A DNA stretch of 64,000 nucleotides from Dipetalonema caudispina. Lineage: Eukaryota; Nematoda; Chromadorea; Rhabditida; Onchocercidae. Positions 11,788 to 24,811 of the stretch are shown one piece after another (the stretch's first letter is position 1; each line of letters opens with the position of its first letter). Location: the NCBI GenBank assembly GCA_013365325.1, contig JABVXV010000120.1, forward strand, positions 62,001 through 126,000. The letters run 5' to 3'. The translations under genes and the position numbers were made by a program. Under the pieces are notes generated by a model. That model saw only the letters and a program-made list of their open reading frames with translations. It searched no databases and was not told the DNA's origin.

Positions 11788-14700
11788 ATGGTGGATACGA
11801 TTCAAACGAAGGAAGGTGCTGTAGCAATTAGTGCTGAAAATGTACGCAGTTCGATGCGTTCAGTACGTCGCGGAAAAACAAAAATGATACTGACGCCTGC
11901 GTCACTTGCATCACACGTACTATTCATTTTATTAACCAATTCATTTCACATTTTTGGAATAGAAATTTAGAGAAATTTAGTTATTTGATACTATTTTTAA
12001 TCTTCCAGCTAACAGTAAGATTAGATCGGAATTTGCATGAACCAGAAATGACGATATCTCTTTTTTCTATTTTCCGATTATTCCATGTATTTCTAATTCT
12101 GTTTCGGAGAGAAAAAAATTGAATAGAAAAATTATTTCTTTTTCTTATTCCTACAGATTTAAATTGTAATAAAATCATTTTTTTTTTTGGCTTTATTTAT
12201 TAAAATTCAATTTATCCTAGTTTGAAATTCTATTTCACTAAATGATTTCAATTTATTTGTTAAAAGTCGAAATATTATCTCATTTTTTACAACAAGTCTG
12301 ACTTGTATGAGTTCATATCATTCATTCAGCACAGAGAAAAACTTATCAGAACATATCGTTTTACATCAAACATTACCGGACATTGCTTATAGCTTCTCAT
12401 ACAATATTTCATATGTTTATGCTAAATTTCGATTTGAAATTTGAAATTGCCATTGAATTAAAAATGAAATATAAATATGACTTAAAATCTGATCGATGAT
12501 TTTAGCTGAAAGCTAACGGTCGAAAGCTTGGAGAAGGGATTGCGGATTTGTACGAGCAATTTGAGAAAGATTCACCTACATTTTTTGCATTTTTTGATGT
12601 CGAAAATCGACCAAAAAACAAATTCCCAAATGGTAGGTAACGTTGAATAACTGCCTAATTTACATATAGATAATTACAGTTGAACGGAAATTTTCAAATT
12701 CTCATAACTGCATTGAAATTTCATATTTCTTTAACTGTAAATTTCTGTTAATATATTTCGAAATGCATTTCATTTGTCACACATTTTGTTATGCAAAGAA
12801 TTTTGAGAAAAAGTGAGATTAATTAATTTTAATTGGTAAAGAAGTTTTGGTCGAGAAGATAGACAGACATTCCGTTTCTAAAATCTTCAACCAGTACTTC
12901 CAATTTCCCTCCGTTTCATCTTCTTCTGATTCATTTTGTTTTTCTCGTTTTCGGAAATGTTCGATAGTAACCCGTCAGGATTTCAGATTACTTCTTATAG
13001 GGTAGATGGTGAATATGTATAAAGTATTATTCGTTTTAATTTTATTGATAAGTAATGGGTTAAGTGCATCAATTAATTTTAATTACTTGTAGACAATAAT
13101 ATAGAAATTTGCTTCTGCAACTTTGAGAAGGAAATTTAGTGATTATGAAAAAAAAGTATTGTAAAATTTTAATAGCAAACAGGTGAGAGATTACCTGCAG
13201 GATCATTACAACTACATGTAAGGTTGATATATCTTGTATTCAGATGCGGATATAAATTCTGTGCATGTAAGACACAAGCAGATGGGTCAAAATATATTGA
13301 CCCCTCGCCTTCTTATTTAAGTTTTTAAAACATTGAAAAAATGTGTGGAGTAGTAGTTGAAATAGGTGTACAGGTAGTTCATCCTGATTATGGTTGGAAA
13401 CATATAATAATAGTGCTATAATTCTTGCTTTAATACCTCTTGCAAGTATGTTTGATTATATAAATGTTTTACATTCTATATGTCAAGGAAAAACTCAATA
13501 TAGTTATGCATTTTTCTTATTATGAACAAGTGTCACAATATATTGTTAATGAGTTAAAGTATAATTAGGAGTAATAATTATGACACAGATTGTAGAAGCA
13601 ATTGATAAGCCAGATATGAATGTAGGAACAATAAGGATATGTAGATTCATGGAAAGACAACGTTGACAGCGGTAATAACCATTGTTACTGACAACAGCTA
13701 ATGATTTTTTTACTTTTTTTGCTTTTTTATTTTTTTTCAAAATTCTACCATTAAAAATTAACCAATTAATTAGGGGAGAAAAAAAAAAAGGAAAGTTTAA
13801 TAGAATTTAGAAGAAATGTTTTTTGAATCGACAAAAAAAAAAACGACGATTTAACATAAATATTATTATAAGGAGTAAATGTTGCAGAGATATTTCTCCT
13901 GGATAGAACCCGAGTGATACTAAATGATAAGCCTGATTACTATCATGCATCATATGTTGATGGATGCAAACAGGCAAAATATTATTTTAATTTTATATTT
14001 TTTCTAGCTTAGACTAACATTTTATACAACAGATAAGATGATAAGTTCTTTTTATTATGATTTAGAATAAGATTTTTAATATCCTAGTTAAGCTGATTTT
14101 TTGATGTAGGCCAAGCAGTATGTATTGGCTCAGGCACCATTTGATGAAGCAACCGCAGGTGATTTCTTCCGTTTAGTAATGCAATGCAAACCAGAAATAA
14201 TTATCGTACTCATGGATTTGGATCCAGATGATAATGAACAGTAGGTTATTGATGAAAATTAAAAGTAAACAATGAATTATCACTATTTTCCCTTTAACGT
14301 CAACTACGGTATTAATTACCATTTGAAAACTATACGATACATACAGTATCCATGAGAGCGATAAAAAGATTTCGCATTTTACGATAAGAACCAGACAATA
14401 GCAGACAGTAATTACTGCTGAAAATTAAAAGTAAACAGTGAATTATCATTGTTTTCTCCTCATCGCTAATTGCGATATTAATTACCATTTAAGAGTTATA
14501 CGATACATACAGTATCCACGAGAGCAATGAAAAGATTTCACGTTTTATGATAATGAATATAAATAAATGACAGATATATCATATCACCGAAACCGAAAAA
14601 ATACGGTACAATAAGTGTTCGAAATGAGAAGCAAGAAAAACGTTCCCTATCAAAGGAATCTGCTGAAAAATACAGCCATTATAAGTTGATTATAATGAAG

Positions 14701-16166
14701 GAAATGGAGAAAGAAGGGAAAATTGAACAGAAATATCAATTGCTAACATTTAACACATGGACCGATGATATGATCATTCCGAGAGATGATTTTGTTAAAT
14801 TTCATAAAATAGTATGTTTATTCCTTAAATGATAGTTTAAATTAAATTTTAATAGAAAACGAATAAGAGTTGCAAATTAATGTAGTCTAATTTTAACAAA
14901 TTAGTTTCAATTCATTTAAAGATATTTTTAAGTAAAAGCTAATAACTAAAATTTTTACATTGGGATCTTTGATTTTTTGACCGCTATAAAATTATTATAT
15001 ACAATAAAATATTTTCCATTTCAATTATTTATGTTCAACGGCTAGAACAAATTATGCGAAAGCGCTTTCATTTATGCTGAAACAAACTAAAAAAACATTT
15101 TAAGAAGTTTTCATTGAAACTGTTTAAAAATTTGGAAATTTTTGGGAAAAAGTAAGAGTATTTCTTTTGGAATTAAGTGAATTTGTTGGAAAAGCGTATG
15201 ATGGGAGAAATTTTAAAAGCTCTTTGTTGTTGCCGGAATGATAAAAAAATAGGAGGGGAATTTCATTCGCGTCCAATCAAAAATTCTTTTCCGGAAAATA
15301 ACAAATTATCCAATATCAATACAATACGAATTTGACGAACAGATTACGAAATAAAATGTTTTGCAGGGTTATCATGTAATTATGGATTAATGCTTATCAA
15401 TTAATTCATTTACAATCATAATAATTATAGGCTTACTGAGAATATTCTTTGGTTTATTTGTACTTTTAATCCTGTTAAATTATGCATTAAAAAACAATTA
15501 AATTTCAGGTTCACAAACACTTGGAGGATAAACCCCGTGAATGCTCACAGCTTGTTGTTTGTCCATCGGGTGCTCATCGTGCCGGTGTATGGGCGGTATT
15601 CGATACGGAAGCCGAACGCCTGAAAACCAAAAATCGAATTCGATTCTCTGATACAGTTAATTTAGCACTTCAATTTAGCAATGAAATCCCCGGTTACTGA
15701 GGAAGGGAAGCACTGAGATCGCGAATAAATTTCGGTCAAAGGGATATTGCTATATTGTTGGATAACTGATCCTGAATTAGCATAACCGGAATTCATTTTG
15801 ATAGATTACATCGTTAGTCTATTTGATGTTTAGGTCGTATCCAAAATTGTTGCATTTCTCTTATCGGAAAAAATAACCTAAATGATTAGTGCATATTGCC
15901 TTTAATTAAAATTTTATGAATTGAAATTTGGACATGAAATTAAAAGCAAAATATCAATTCAGTAAAATAATGTGGTAATATTCATAAAATATGCATGCAA
16001 AGATATTATTGTTTGCTGAATGCAGCATTATTTATTTGCATAAATTTCTTGCATTTCTTTGCAGATTAAAAATGTACGAAATCAACGATGCAATACGATC
16101 GAACATTTTGAAATATTTGATGGTCTTCTGAATCTTCTCGTCGCTTATGCTAAAACCCAAATATAA
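11788..16166 (+). CDS. Protein tyrosine phosphatase domain protein with divergent active-site loop
   Basis: Seven exons join in phase: 11788-11916, 12506-12632, 13888-13973, 14110-14240, 14574-14811, 15509-15655, 16065-16166, predicting 319 aa. Classical PTP landmarks occur in order: NRPKNKFPN and LLDRTRVIL (substrate loop region), [42 protein letters not shown] at the WPD-loop position, [11 protein letters not shown] at the P-loop and VRNQRCNTI at the Q-loop. The CX5R skeleton (C-PSGAH-R) and the WPD-loop Asp survive. The His before Cys is Val, the usual SAGIGR/SAGVGR spacing residues are changed, and WPD is WTD. Activity is therefore doubtful, as in the many diverged nematode PTPs. No signal peptide or membrane segment is seen. 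Intron 3 uses a GC donor (CAG|GCAAAA at 13974). Intron 2 (12633-13887) carries a bacterial fusA-tuf remnant and intron 4 a tandem duplication. Confidence 0.9.
13395..13690 (+). pseudogene. Decayed bacterial fusA-tuf junction in a PTP intron (nuclear Wolbachia insertion)
   Basis: Reading along the plus strand, 13433-13568 matches the C-terminus of bacterial [22 protein letters not shown], then after one frameshift [15 protein letters not shown] and TAG at 13566-13568. A short spacer with AGGAG follows, then ATG at 13580 opens the N-terminus of bacterial EF-Tu: [18 protein letters not shown], and after single-base insertions near 13633 and 13647 [11 protein letters not shown]. The order fusA then tuf, the close spacing and the Shine-Dalgarno-like AGGAG are bacterial. 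In a nematode the natural source is Wolbachia. Frameshifts and the intron setting show it is non-functional. The outer limits of homology are estimated by eye. It is not a copy of the worm's own EF-Tu gene at 1.4-4.9 kb, which is interrupted by introns and differs in sequence. Confidence 0.85.
14251..14552. repeat. Direct tandem duplication in PTP intron 4
   Basis: About 14251-14387 is repeated at about 14418-14552 with a period near 166 bp. Shared blocks include GAAAATTAAAAGTAAAC, TATTAATTACCATTT and CGATACATACAGTATCC. The copies differ by scattered substitutions. Confidence 0.8.
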
Positions 16167-16668
16167 ATTTCAATTATGCAATTATGATTTATCTTATCAC
16201 TTATCAATATGTTATAACTATTTATATGTGCAAAAAAAAAAAAAAAAAAAAAATCAATTTGCATTGCTTTATGATGAAAATATAAAAAATGGCATTAATT
16301 GCTCACATAATATTTCCCAAAGTGATCTTTCAGTTAAATCTTTCACTTTTAATTAAAATTATATAAACATGCATTTTAGCATATTCTAATTAGGGATAGT
16401 TTGATCTCAAACAGCAATCAATAATGTAAAAAGGGATCTTTTCTTTAAAAAAAAAAAAGAAAAAAAAAGATGAATTCCTGAGGATTTTTATGCAAAAGTT
16501 CAAATAAACAAGGCCAGTTAAGGCTCGCAAAATGTTTTGTTTTCATACGAAAAATATTTTTGTTGCAAATCGGTCACTCATTTTATTATATTTACGATAG
16601 TAAACATTGTAGTTTCCTTGGCAACAGAATTGTTGTTCATTAAATTTTGTCACTTGGATCCATGCAAC

Positions 16669-19600
16669 ATGTCGTATAGAGAATTGAGAAGTTTGTTTTT
16701 ATTTTTGTTTTTTTTTTTTTTCTTTTTCATATTCTCTATTAAACGAAAATATTAAGGCTATTTAAGATGAGGTATGTATGATGGCCTGATTAAGTATTGG
16801 ACTTATTCGTTTCAGGGTATGATAAAGTTATGAGATCATTTTGTTAGCATAGTATCTTTCTGATCAAATTGAAGTTTGTTTTTTGTATTACTTCATTTTG
16901 TTGCCGTGAAATTTCCATAAATTTATAATCAAATTGGAATTTTAAAAGTTTTATAAAAGACGAGAATAATTAGATCCAAGTTTAGTTTTAAAGTTGTTAC
17001 GGAAAAATTTTCAGGTAAGGATTTTTGGTTTTAATGTTAACATTTGCATAAATGAAATTAAGATAGATTTGTGCTAATTGCAGATATGGTAGAACAGTTA
17101 CGTGTCCTCGGTTATCCACGACTCATTTCCATGGAGAATTTCCGAACTCCAAATTTCAAATTGATCGCTGAATTATTGGAATGGATAGTGCATAAGTAAA
17201 TCTTTCTGAAATTTCAATCGTTTCCTGGTCGTAATTTTTGATTTTTTTTTTCCTTTGTTTGAAAATAATCGTAAATAGAATTTATCATACAGAAAGCACG
17301 ATCGGAATACAACTCATTCATAACTAATTGTTCCGTTATTAAGAATTCCGATTGTGAAGAACAACCAATTTGAAAGCTTCACTAATAGTAATTAATTCAA
17401 TTCTACATATTCAACTTATCATATATCATATCTTATCATCTACTATTCATTATCATATAACCTTTCCAGATATGATCCTCAAATTTCCATACCACTTGTG
17501 ATCGAAACAGAACAGGAAAGAGCATTTTTTATAAAATCAGCAACATTCTATATCCTTCAGAAAGCTCGAATTAAATTAAATCCTAAAAAATTATATATGG
17601 TATAAGTTTTCGTCTATTTAAATTTTGATTCAGAATGATAATGTATATCATAAAATTTGCTGTGTTATATTGACAGAAATTACTTTAGCCTAATTTTTTC
17701 ATATAAGCTATATATTTGTTATTTAAGTATTTGAAATTTTTCTTTGATTGATAAAATTAAATAATAAAAGCAAATGTGTTTTTGTCCTTTTTTTTTTATG
17801 TTAGTTTAAAAATGAGATGAGTTTTTTTTTTTTTTCCTTTGAAGTATAGGAAATTTCTTATGAATAGTTGTTAATTAAAAACAAATAATTAAATTACTAT
17901 TGAAGGCAGATGGATATGCAGTACAAGAGCTTGCTGTTGTTGTGCGAAATTTATATGAAATAACTCGTCGTCCAACTGATTTGGATCAAAATGCTACAAT
18001 CAGTTCGATGAGAAATATTGTATTAAGCAAAATAAGTTTAATTTTCAATTATATTATGAAAGATTTTGTTTGCGTACAATCAGTAAAATCACGTACGTGT
18101 ATGAGAAAGTACTTAACATAATTGTAATTACAAACATGATAAATTTCCAACGCTTTTTCATTGATATTTACGACATCGGAAAATTGAAAATGCGAATTTC
18201 AGGCAGAAGAACTGCAAAAATGTCAACAGTTAGCACTGCAAATTCCAAATCATGGAGCAACATTATATGACCTATTAGCGAAAGAGATTATTGCAAGGGT
18301 AAAATTTGACATACAATAAAAAAGTTTGTATTCCGGAAATAAATCAATAAAAGTCTGATTTAACAGTAATGAACAATTTAGTAATAGATTAATTTGACTA
18401 CTGTTTGTTAAGATGTTTGTTGACATATGACCTATTTTGAAAAGTACTTTCAGACTGAGCGAAATAAAGCGTTATCATTCTCATTAAGTTTATCAGATGC
18501 TGAAAAAGCTATTCTACAAGCTATTCAGTCTATACAGGTATCTTATCAATTATCATTAACAGTATTACATGAAATTTCTTCATACTTGTACATCTTTAAA
18601 TTTTTTTTTTTAATTAGGTAAGTATTGGTGGTAGAAGTAAAAATTATCTTTTCCATGAATTTCTACCATATTTTTAGGATTTTTTCACTACTTTGCATCC
18701 TGTCCTTTGTATTGTTTCACCGTTAAAATATTAACTTATTGTATCACTTCTACCAATCACACACAAAAACGATAATTAGCGAAAAGAATTAATTAGCTAA
18801 AACAAAGAGTAAAAAGGAAAGAATTGTTTCTGAACAATGTTTGTTTGGAATTTAGATACTTTGGTTGAGACTAAGAGAAAATGAAAAAATGTAAAAAATA
18901 AATTCTTTTTTATTTTCCCTCAATAATTTGATTGGAAAAGTTCACTTAATTTCGTATAATTTTAAAGGAAGAATTAGCTATAATAAATCACAATTTGCAA
19001 AATGTTAGTTCGGATGAAGCAGCATTGGATGCAAAAATTGAACGCCGAAAAAAGGAATATGATCAGCAGCAAAAACGATTGGCTAAATTACAGGTATTGA
19101 AAATTTTCTTTGGCATTTATAAATTTCATAATTCAATAAGAATGAGCTTAATATTAGCTTGAAATTATTATCTTATCAATGTAAAGTCATTTTATGAGAA
19201 ATTAGAACAATTGATAGCCGTGGAACAAACGAAAAAAAAAAAAAGTAGTCAAACAATAATCAATTAATATGTGTTTTTGACCTTAATAAACTATCCAGAA
19301 TGATACTTTGTCCATTTATTCAAATGACCAATTCTCATTTTCATCACTTTTTAAAATATTCAATTTAAATTTTGTAAAATGGATGATATTGCAGTCATTT
19401 CGTCCTCAATGTATGGATGAATATGAGAAATATGAAGTGAAATTGAAACAACTATACGCCATTTATGTGTTGAAATTTAGAAATGTAGCATTTTTGCAAG
19501 CATTACAGGTATGTGTAATAACCTGAAAAGGTCATTTACATTCATAATCTTTCACTCTAATATTTTCATTCTTTTTTTATTTCAAATAAAATAATTGTTA

Positions 19601-20411
19601 AATGAAAATTTCGTTAGAATGAATTTGATCACGCAGAACAGCAACGTAATGCTGATGCTGAGCAAAATATGCGTAATATGGTTGAACGTATGCGTGCACA
19701 AGAATTGGTACTTCGAGAAGCACAGTAAGTTATTCATTTATTAAATTCATTAAAAAATTTGTTGAAATGATTTTATGAGAAAAATTAAATGAAGAAAATA
19801 TTTCAATAATTTTTATAATTTTACTAAGAAATGAAACTATTCATAAAATAATATTCTTCATGGAAGGTGATTAATCGTATAGATTAATGAATTTTCAGGA
19901 TGGCCGGATTAGATAATGAAGCAAATTCAGCAAAACCAAAAGTCAAAGGTTTTTAAAATAATTTTGAATTTCTCACCTATTCATCAGGATTTTTGACTTT
20001 TCGGAAATATTTGAAATAACATCTATCATTTTGCTTTTTTTTTTCTTTCAAGGATCAAAAATATTTGGTAATATGATCGGAGCAGGAATTAGTGATGATG
20101 ATGATGATGACGACGATGATGATGATGGTGTTAATGATGATGATGTTGATGATCAGGAAAATGATATTTTTTATGCGGATGAAATTGCTGATGATGATGG
20201 CGATAATATTCCATATCGCAACAAGCTGGTTCTATTTTTTTTTTCCCCTTTTTTTTTTTTGTAAAATTTTCAATTTCATAATTTTTTTTACTTCTTTTTA
20301 ATTTATTACTTTCAAGAAAATTGACGAAATTTTTCTTAGGATAAATCAGGATCTAAACGAAACAATGGAAATGTTAAGAAGTTGGATATTAGCAGCGAAG
20401 ATGATTTCTGA
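16669..20411 (+). CDS. dyf-3: Clusterin-associated protein 1 / IFT38 (DYF-3)
   Basis: This is an intraflagellar transport complex B subunit needed to build cilia, which in nematodes means sensory neuron endings. Twelve exons join in phase: 16669-16690, 17084-17195, 17470-17599, 17906-18019, 18203-18298, 18454-18537, 18968-19093, 19395-19508, 19618-19724, 19899-19948, 20053-20228, 20340-20411, giving 400 aa against about 413 in human. The N-terminal CLUAP1 domain is obvious: [69 protein letters not shown] and HGATLYDLL. Exons 6-9 encode the charged coiled-coil half. Exon 11 has a GAT repeat coding for 11 consecutive Asp, followed by a second acidic patch, and the protein ends SSEDDF. The 22-bp first exon is fixed by the match to the family start and by the AGA A|AT junction. 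Confidence 0.95.
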
Positions 20412-21893
20412 GATCTCATTTAATATTCATCTAATTATTGAAAATGGTAGCAAAAATTTGTTGATAATATTTCATATTAAAAAAAAAAAACTAAATAATT
20501 GTCGAATAATGTTGAAAATTTGTTCAAAGCGAATTATTAATTCGATTTTTATTGACTGAGACAAGATATAATATGGAAAATAAAATATTTGCTAAAAAAA
20601 AAAAAAATTGGGATGGCAAAAAGTTTTCTAAATGAGCCAATTACAAAGCCTAACCTAAACGGATAAATCGTATGTTTAAAAAAAAAAAAAAATTTTTTTT
20701 TAGATGATTTAGACAAATTCAACCAATTTTAAATTTTTATATACCGTCTTGGCAATTTATATAATTTTTTTAAAATATTCATTCGGTTTTTTTTTTTTTT
20801 TTTTGTTTTGGTCTTGCATATATTATGCTACTTGATTAAGCTAGAGATAATAAACATTTACACTCTGATATATATTTATCTGTATCTATGATCGTTAATA
20901 AATCATTGTTATCATTATCAATTAATTAAGTTAAAAAGTGTTCAAACAGAACAGGTGTCATCTCGTCTTCATACAGGTGTTAAATTTAATTTAATCCGTG
21001 GCTAAACTTTGTTTTTTTTTTTTTTTTTTTTTTTTTTGTATTTTATTATACAATAATCGACTGTCTAAAACAAGTAAAATATATCCAATAGAAAAATCAC
21101 TTATCTTATCTGATAATAATAATATGATAATACTATTCAGTATGATTGTTTCAGATTGTAATAAATAGATCAATCATATTTGATTGATTAGTTTGTGTAT
21201 GAAATTGAGAAATATCCGAAATGAATCCTTCAGGAAGTTTTCATTTTCCAGATGACGAAGTACTTTTTAATATTGGAAATATAGTAGTTTTTTATTAGTA
21301 TGAATTTTTCGTTTCGTTCAAAAAGTTTTGTTGAAATGATTTCATTGTAGATGACAACATTTTTAATTACTATATGTCATATCCTTGTATTTTTAAATTT
21401 AAATATTTGTGAAAATCCTTGAACAAACACTTTTTCATTAGTAAACAATTATTGAAAGTTGAATAAAATTGCTACTACTACATTCTTGTTTGTTGTTTAT
21501 TCAAAAATAACAATTGTTAGTTGTTGTAATGTACGATAATGATGAAAGGATACAAAGTCGCAGAGGTGGAAATTAACAAACATTTAAAATGTTAAATTGT
21601 GAGAAATAATTTAGAAATGATACAAAATATTTCATTTGAAATATTTAGAATAAATGTAAAAAATCAATAAATTTTGCACCATATTAATTAGTTTATGATC
21701 TAAAATGTCTAATTTAAGTCATATGACTTTAATTATTAACAAATATTTATTATAATAATAAATTTTTTTTTTTTTTAAATATCATAAAAAGTCAACAATA
21801 CAATGACCTTTTCATTGTTTTTTTGTCGTCTTTTTTTTTCTTTTTTTATTTTATTTATTTTTTCTTTCTTTCTTTCTTTCTTAAATAATTATC

Positions 21894-21931
<38 letters not shown>

Positions 21932-22370
21932 TCCATACTTTTATAAAATATATATTTTTTGAAATTTAATATCCTCAAAATTTTCCCCCATGAAATGACA
22001 AATAGGTGACAATTTAAAATTTTTCAATGAATACTTTTGAAAATTTAATATAAGTAAATGTATAATCTAGAATTATTATTCAATAATTTAAAGTTTAATT
22101 TAAATTAAAATAGTATTATAAATTATCAATTCTAATTCTCAGGCCGTGCCAATAGCATATCGAATATTGTAGTGAAATGTGGCCCGCACTTATTCAATAA
22201 AAATTTTGCTTAGTAAAAAAGAAAGGAGAGGAAAATTTTTAGTGTGGGAAGTAAAAATTTTAGATAGAAGTTAAGGTCAAATTAGGGATGACCTTATAGA
22301 GGAGAAATATCAATAGTTATAATTGTTTAATTGATATAAATGAAATGTATATACAGTAGGGTAATTTATA
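20412..22370. other. Intergenic, homopolymer-rich
   Basis: AT-rich spacer. AATAAA at about 20579 probably ends the CLUAP1 transcript. T runs of 15-30 bp occur at about 20788, 21011 and 21896. No convincing exon or RNA gene is seen; open frames here read through the homopolymers. Confidence 0.55.
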
Positions 22371-23591
22371 ATGGGTACCGATGGTTACGGTAATAGTGCA
22401 ATGGTTATTTCGGAAGGAAATAATTATTTGGATTATTTAAATCGAGCTATTAATAATATTCGTGGTGCTAATGATTTTAATCGTGTTGCTCGTAAGGTTA
22501 ACTTTTTTTCTTTTTTTTTTTTTTTTTTTTTTGCTGATAAAGTTTAAATCTTTTAGTTTAATACAATTTTAATTTATTAATAAAAGAATTATAAAAATAT
22601 TTTTCATTCTTTGTTATTTGAGATAAAAAAATAATGTTATTTGTAATATTAATAATGAATATTGATAATAAATATTATTAACTATTCTTAGTTGTTAAAT
22701 TTAATCAATAAAATTATTCATTATTTTAATTTATTCATTCATAATAATTATCAACAATTAATTAGATGAATGATATTTGCAGATACGAGCAGTATCAGCA
22801 TCAGCTGATCGTGTTGTCGTAGAAATGATGGTAGAAGAGGAGCACGTTAATAGTAAGAAGACATTACATGGAGGTCAAACTGCTGCATTGGTTGATATGA
22901 TAACTGCACGAGCAGTTGGAATGACTGTACGAGATAAAGTTATGGTCTCTGTTGAACTTGCTGTTAGGTAATTGCATTTTTTTTTTTTTTTTTTTTATCA
23001 TTTCTCTAATTCTTAATCATTATATCATATTAAAGATCAAACAATTTCATGTTAAAATAATCACTAATAGAAGCATACATATGTATATATATTAATTTAT
23101 ATGAATGTTTGTTTTATATATATTTATATTTACATATTTATTTATGTATATATGCATGAAAAGATCTTGTAATTTCCAGGAATTTTACAATATACCATAC
23201 TTATGGACATTTATCATACTTATTTGTACCATACTTATACAATATACCATACTTATTTGCTTATCAATGTCTTGTCGAACTTGTTATACAAGCGAAATTC
23301 TCATTAGTTTTATTTTAAAAATCTATAAAGTCGATGAAAATATTTTGAAATATCATAAATTCAATATTATCAGTGATGTATGTTTTCTTTTTCAGTTATT
23401 TGCTACCAGTGAAACTTGATGAAATGATCGAAATTGAGGCAAAAGTGCTAAAAATTGGTCGGAATCTTGCATTCACAGAAGCTGAATTTCGAAGAAAAGG
23501 TGATGGTCGAATAGTAGCTAAAGGGAAACATACCATAGCTTTCGTTCCCAAACCACCGACCACTAATGGCGATTCATTCGAGCAGTTTTGA
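22371..23591 (+). CDS. Hotdog-fold acyl-CoA thioesterase (ACOT13/THEM2 type)
   Basis: Predicted to hydrolyse medium- and long-chain acyl-CoA to free fatty acid and CoA; the human relative is associated with mitochondria. Three exons join in phase: 22371-22496, 22783-22967, 23396-23591, giving 168 aa. The catalytic stretch HVNSKKTLHGGQTAALVDM holds the equivalents of the THEM2 active-site Asn, Gly and Asp, and VMVSVELAVSY carries the following Ser. The end, FTEAEFRRKGDGRIVAKGKH then TIAFV, fits the last strands of the hotdog fold. The first exon (MGTDGYGNSAMVISEGNN) is unlike the human N-terminus but is the only in-phase start found. The gene converges on HSP10. Confidence 0.9.
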
Positions 23592-24811
23592 TATTTGGCT
23601 ATTCCAAATGTAAGCAATTTCCATTCTTTACCATCTCAAAACTTATCATAGCATTTATATTACTGTCCTCACGAAATTCATAGATATGTTTTCTACTGTT
23701 TAGTAGCTAAGAAGCGCATTTTTCCTTTACGGGTAATTATTTCATATGAGGTATTCCTCATAATGAGAAAAGCAAAAAGTGGAATAGCATCTATACACAA
23801 AGTATTGCAAAAGTGAACTATTAAGATAAAACAGATCGTTCATTCGAAAAAAAAAAAAAAAAAAAATCAGTTCTGGGATGGTTTATCGTGTTCGTTAAGC
23901 TTGTGTTATATCGTTCAGTAGAAAACAGTTTTGCTGTTTAATAGTAAATAGATTTTTATAAATATCTGTTTTGGTGTACAGTAATTTGTTGCTATTCACT
24001 GTGATTATATGTAGTAGTTGTGTGCTTATAACACCTTCTGGGTGAAGATATCTCGGAAAACATTTGCTACTGTCCTTTTAGGTATTCCAAATTCTGATCT
24101 CATCATATAAACCAAATACTTTTATTGTCGGAATTACCGTTGGTTGTTAGCGATGAAATATTGTTAGCACTGCTGCACTTGAAAGTTTCGTTTCTGATGA
24201 CTCAACGTACTTGTATACGACATCTGTACCTAATTTCAGTTTGAGTTCCTGACTCTAAACTTACCTTTCTCCTCGGCCGCACTTTTATAGTACACATTTG
24301 TTAAATAAACAAAACAGCGATGTCACGATATCTTCACTTAGACTCATTCAAGGTGTGATTATCAGTCATTCGCATGGTAATATTATCTCCTTAGACTTGA
24401 TAATTTATTCAAATGGTGTAATCGTGTTTGAGTGATGTTTTAAAAGTTGTGATGTCAATTTTAACAACTGTAAGACGATGTCAGTAGTTAAATTTTTATT
24501 TGGAAATGGATTCAACAAAAACAACTGTAATAAAGTAACATAGAACTACATAAACATGGACTACAATGAATATAGACCACCTGAGGTCATTGAATCTCAT
24601 CTCTCTAAAGATTCCTTATTGTATAGATATCGTGGATCCCCCCTCCCCCCCCCATACAAGCATTCAAAGGAATATTTAGGTTCCTGATCCAGAAATTTCC
24701 TACTTAACATTACACTTACAATTGAAATGGCCTCATTTGACAGAAGTATGACGACTCGTTAAAAATACAAAAATAACATATCAATCGCACATTTATAACG
24801 TATGTCGACAC
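23592..24811. other. Intergenic, converging 3' ends
   Basis: Between the thioesterase (+) and HSP10 (-) stops. It holds an A tract at about 23849 and a C-rich run at about 24638-24652, unusual in this AT-rich window. No open frame with coding character is seen. Confidence 0.55.

Noticed and set aside
13190..13390. Extension of the bacterial insertion to the left of the EF-G end
   Set aside because: Some stretches look bacterial in style (a frame starting [11 protein letters not shown]), but I could not align them to EF-G, so they were left out of the insertion call.
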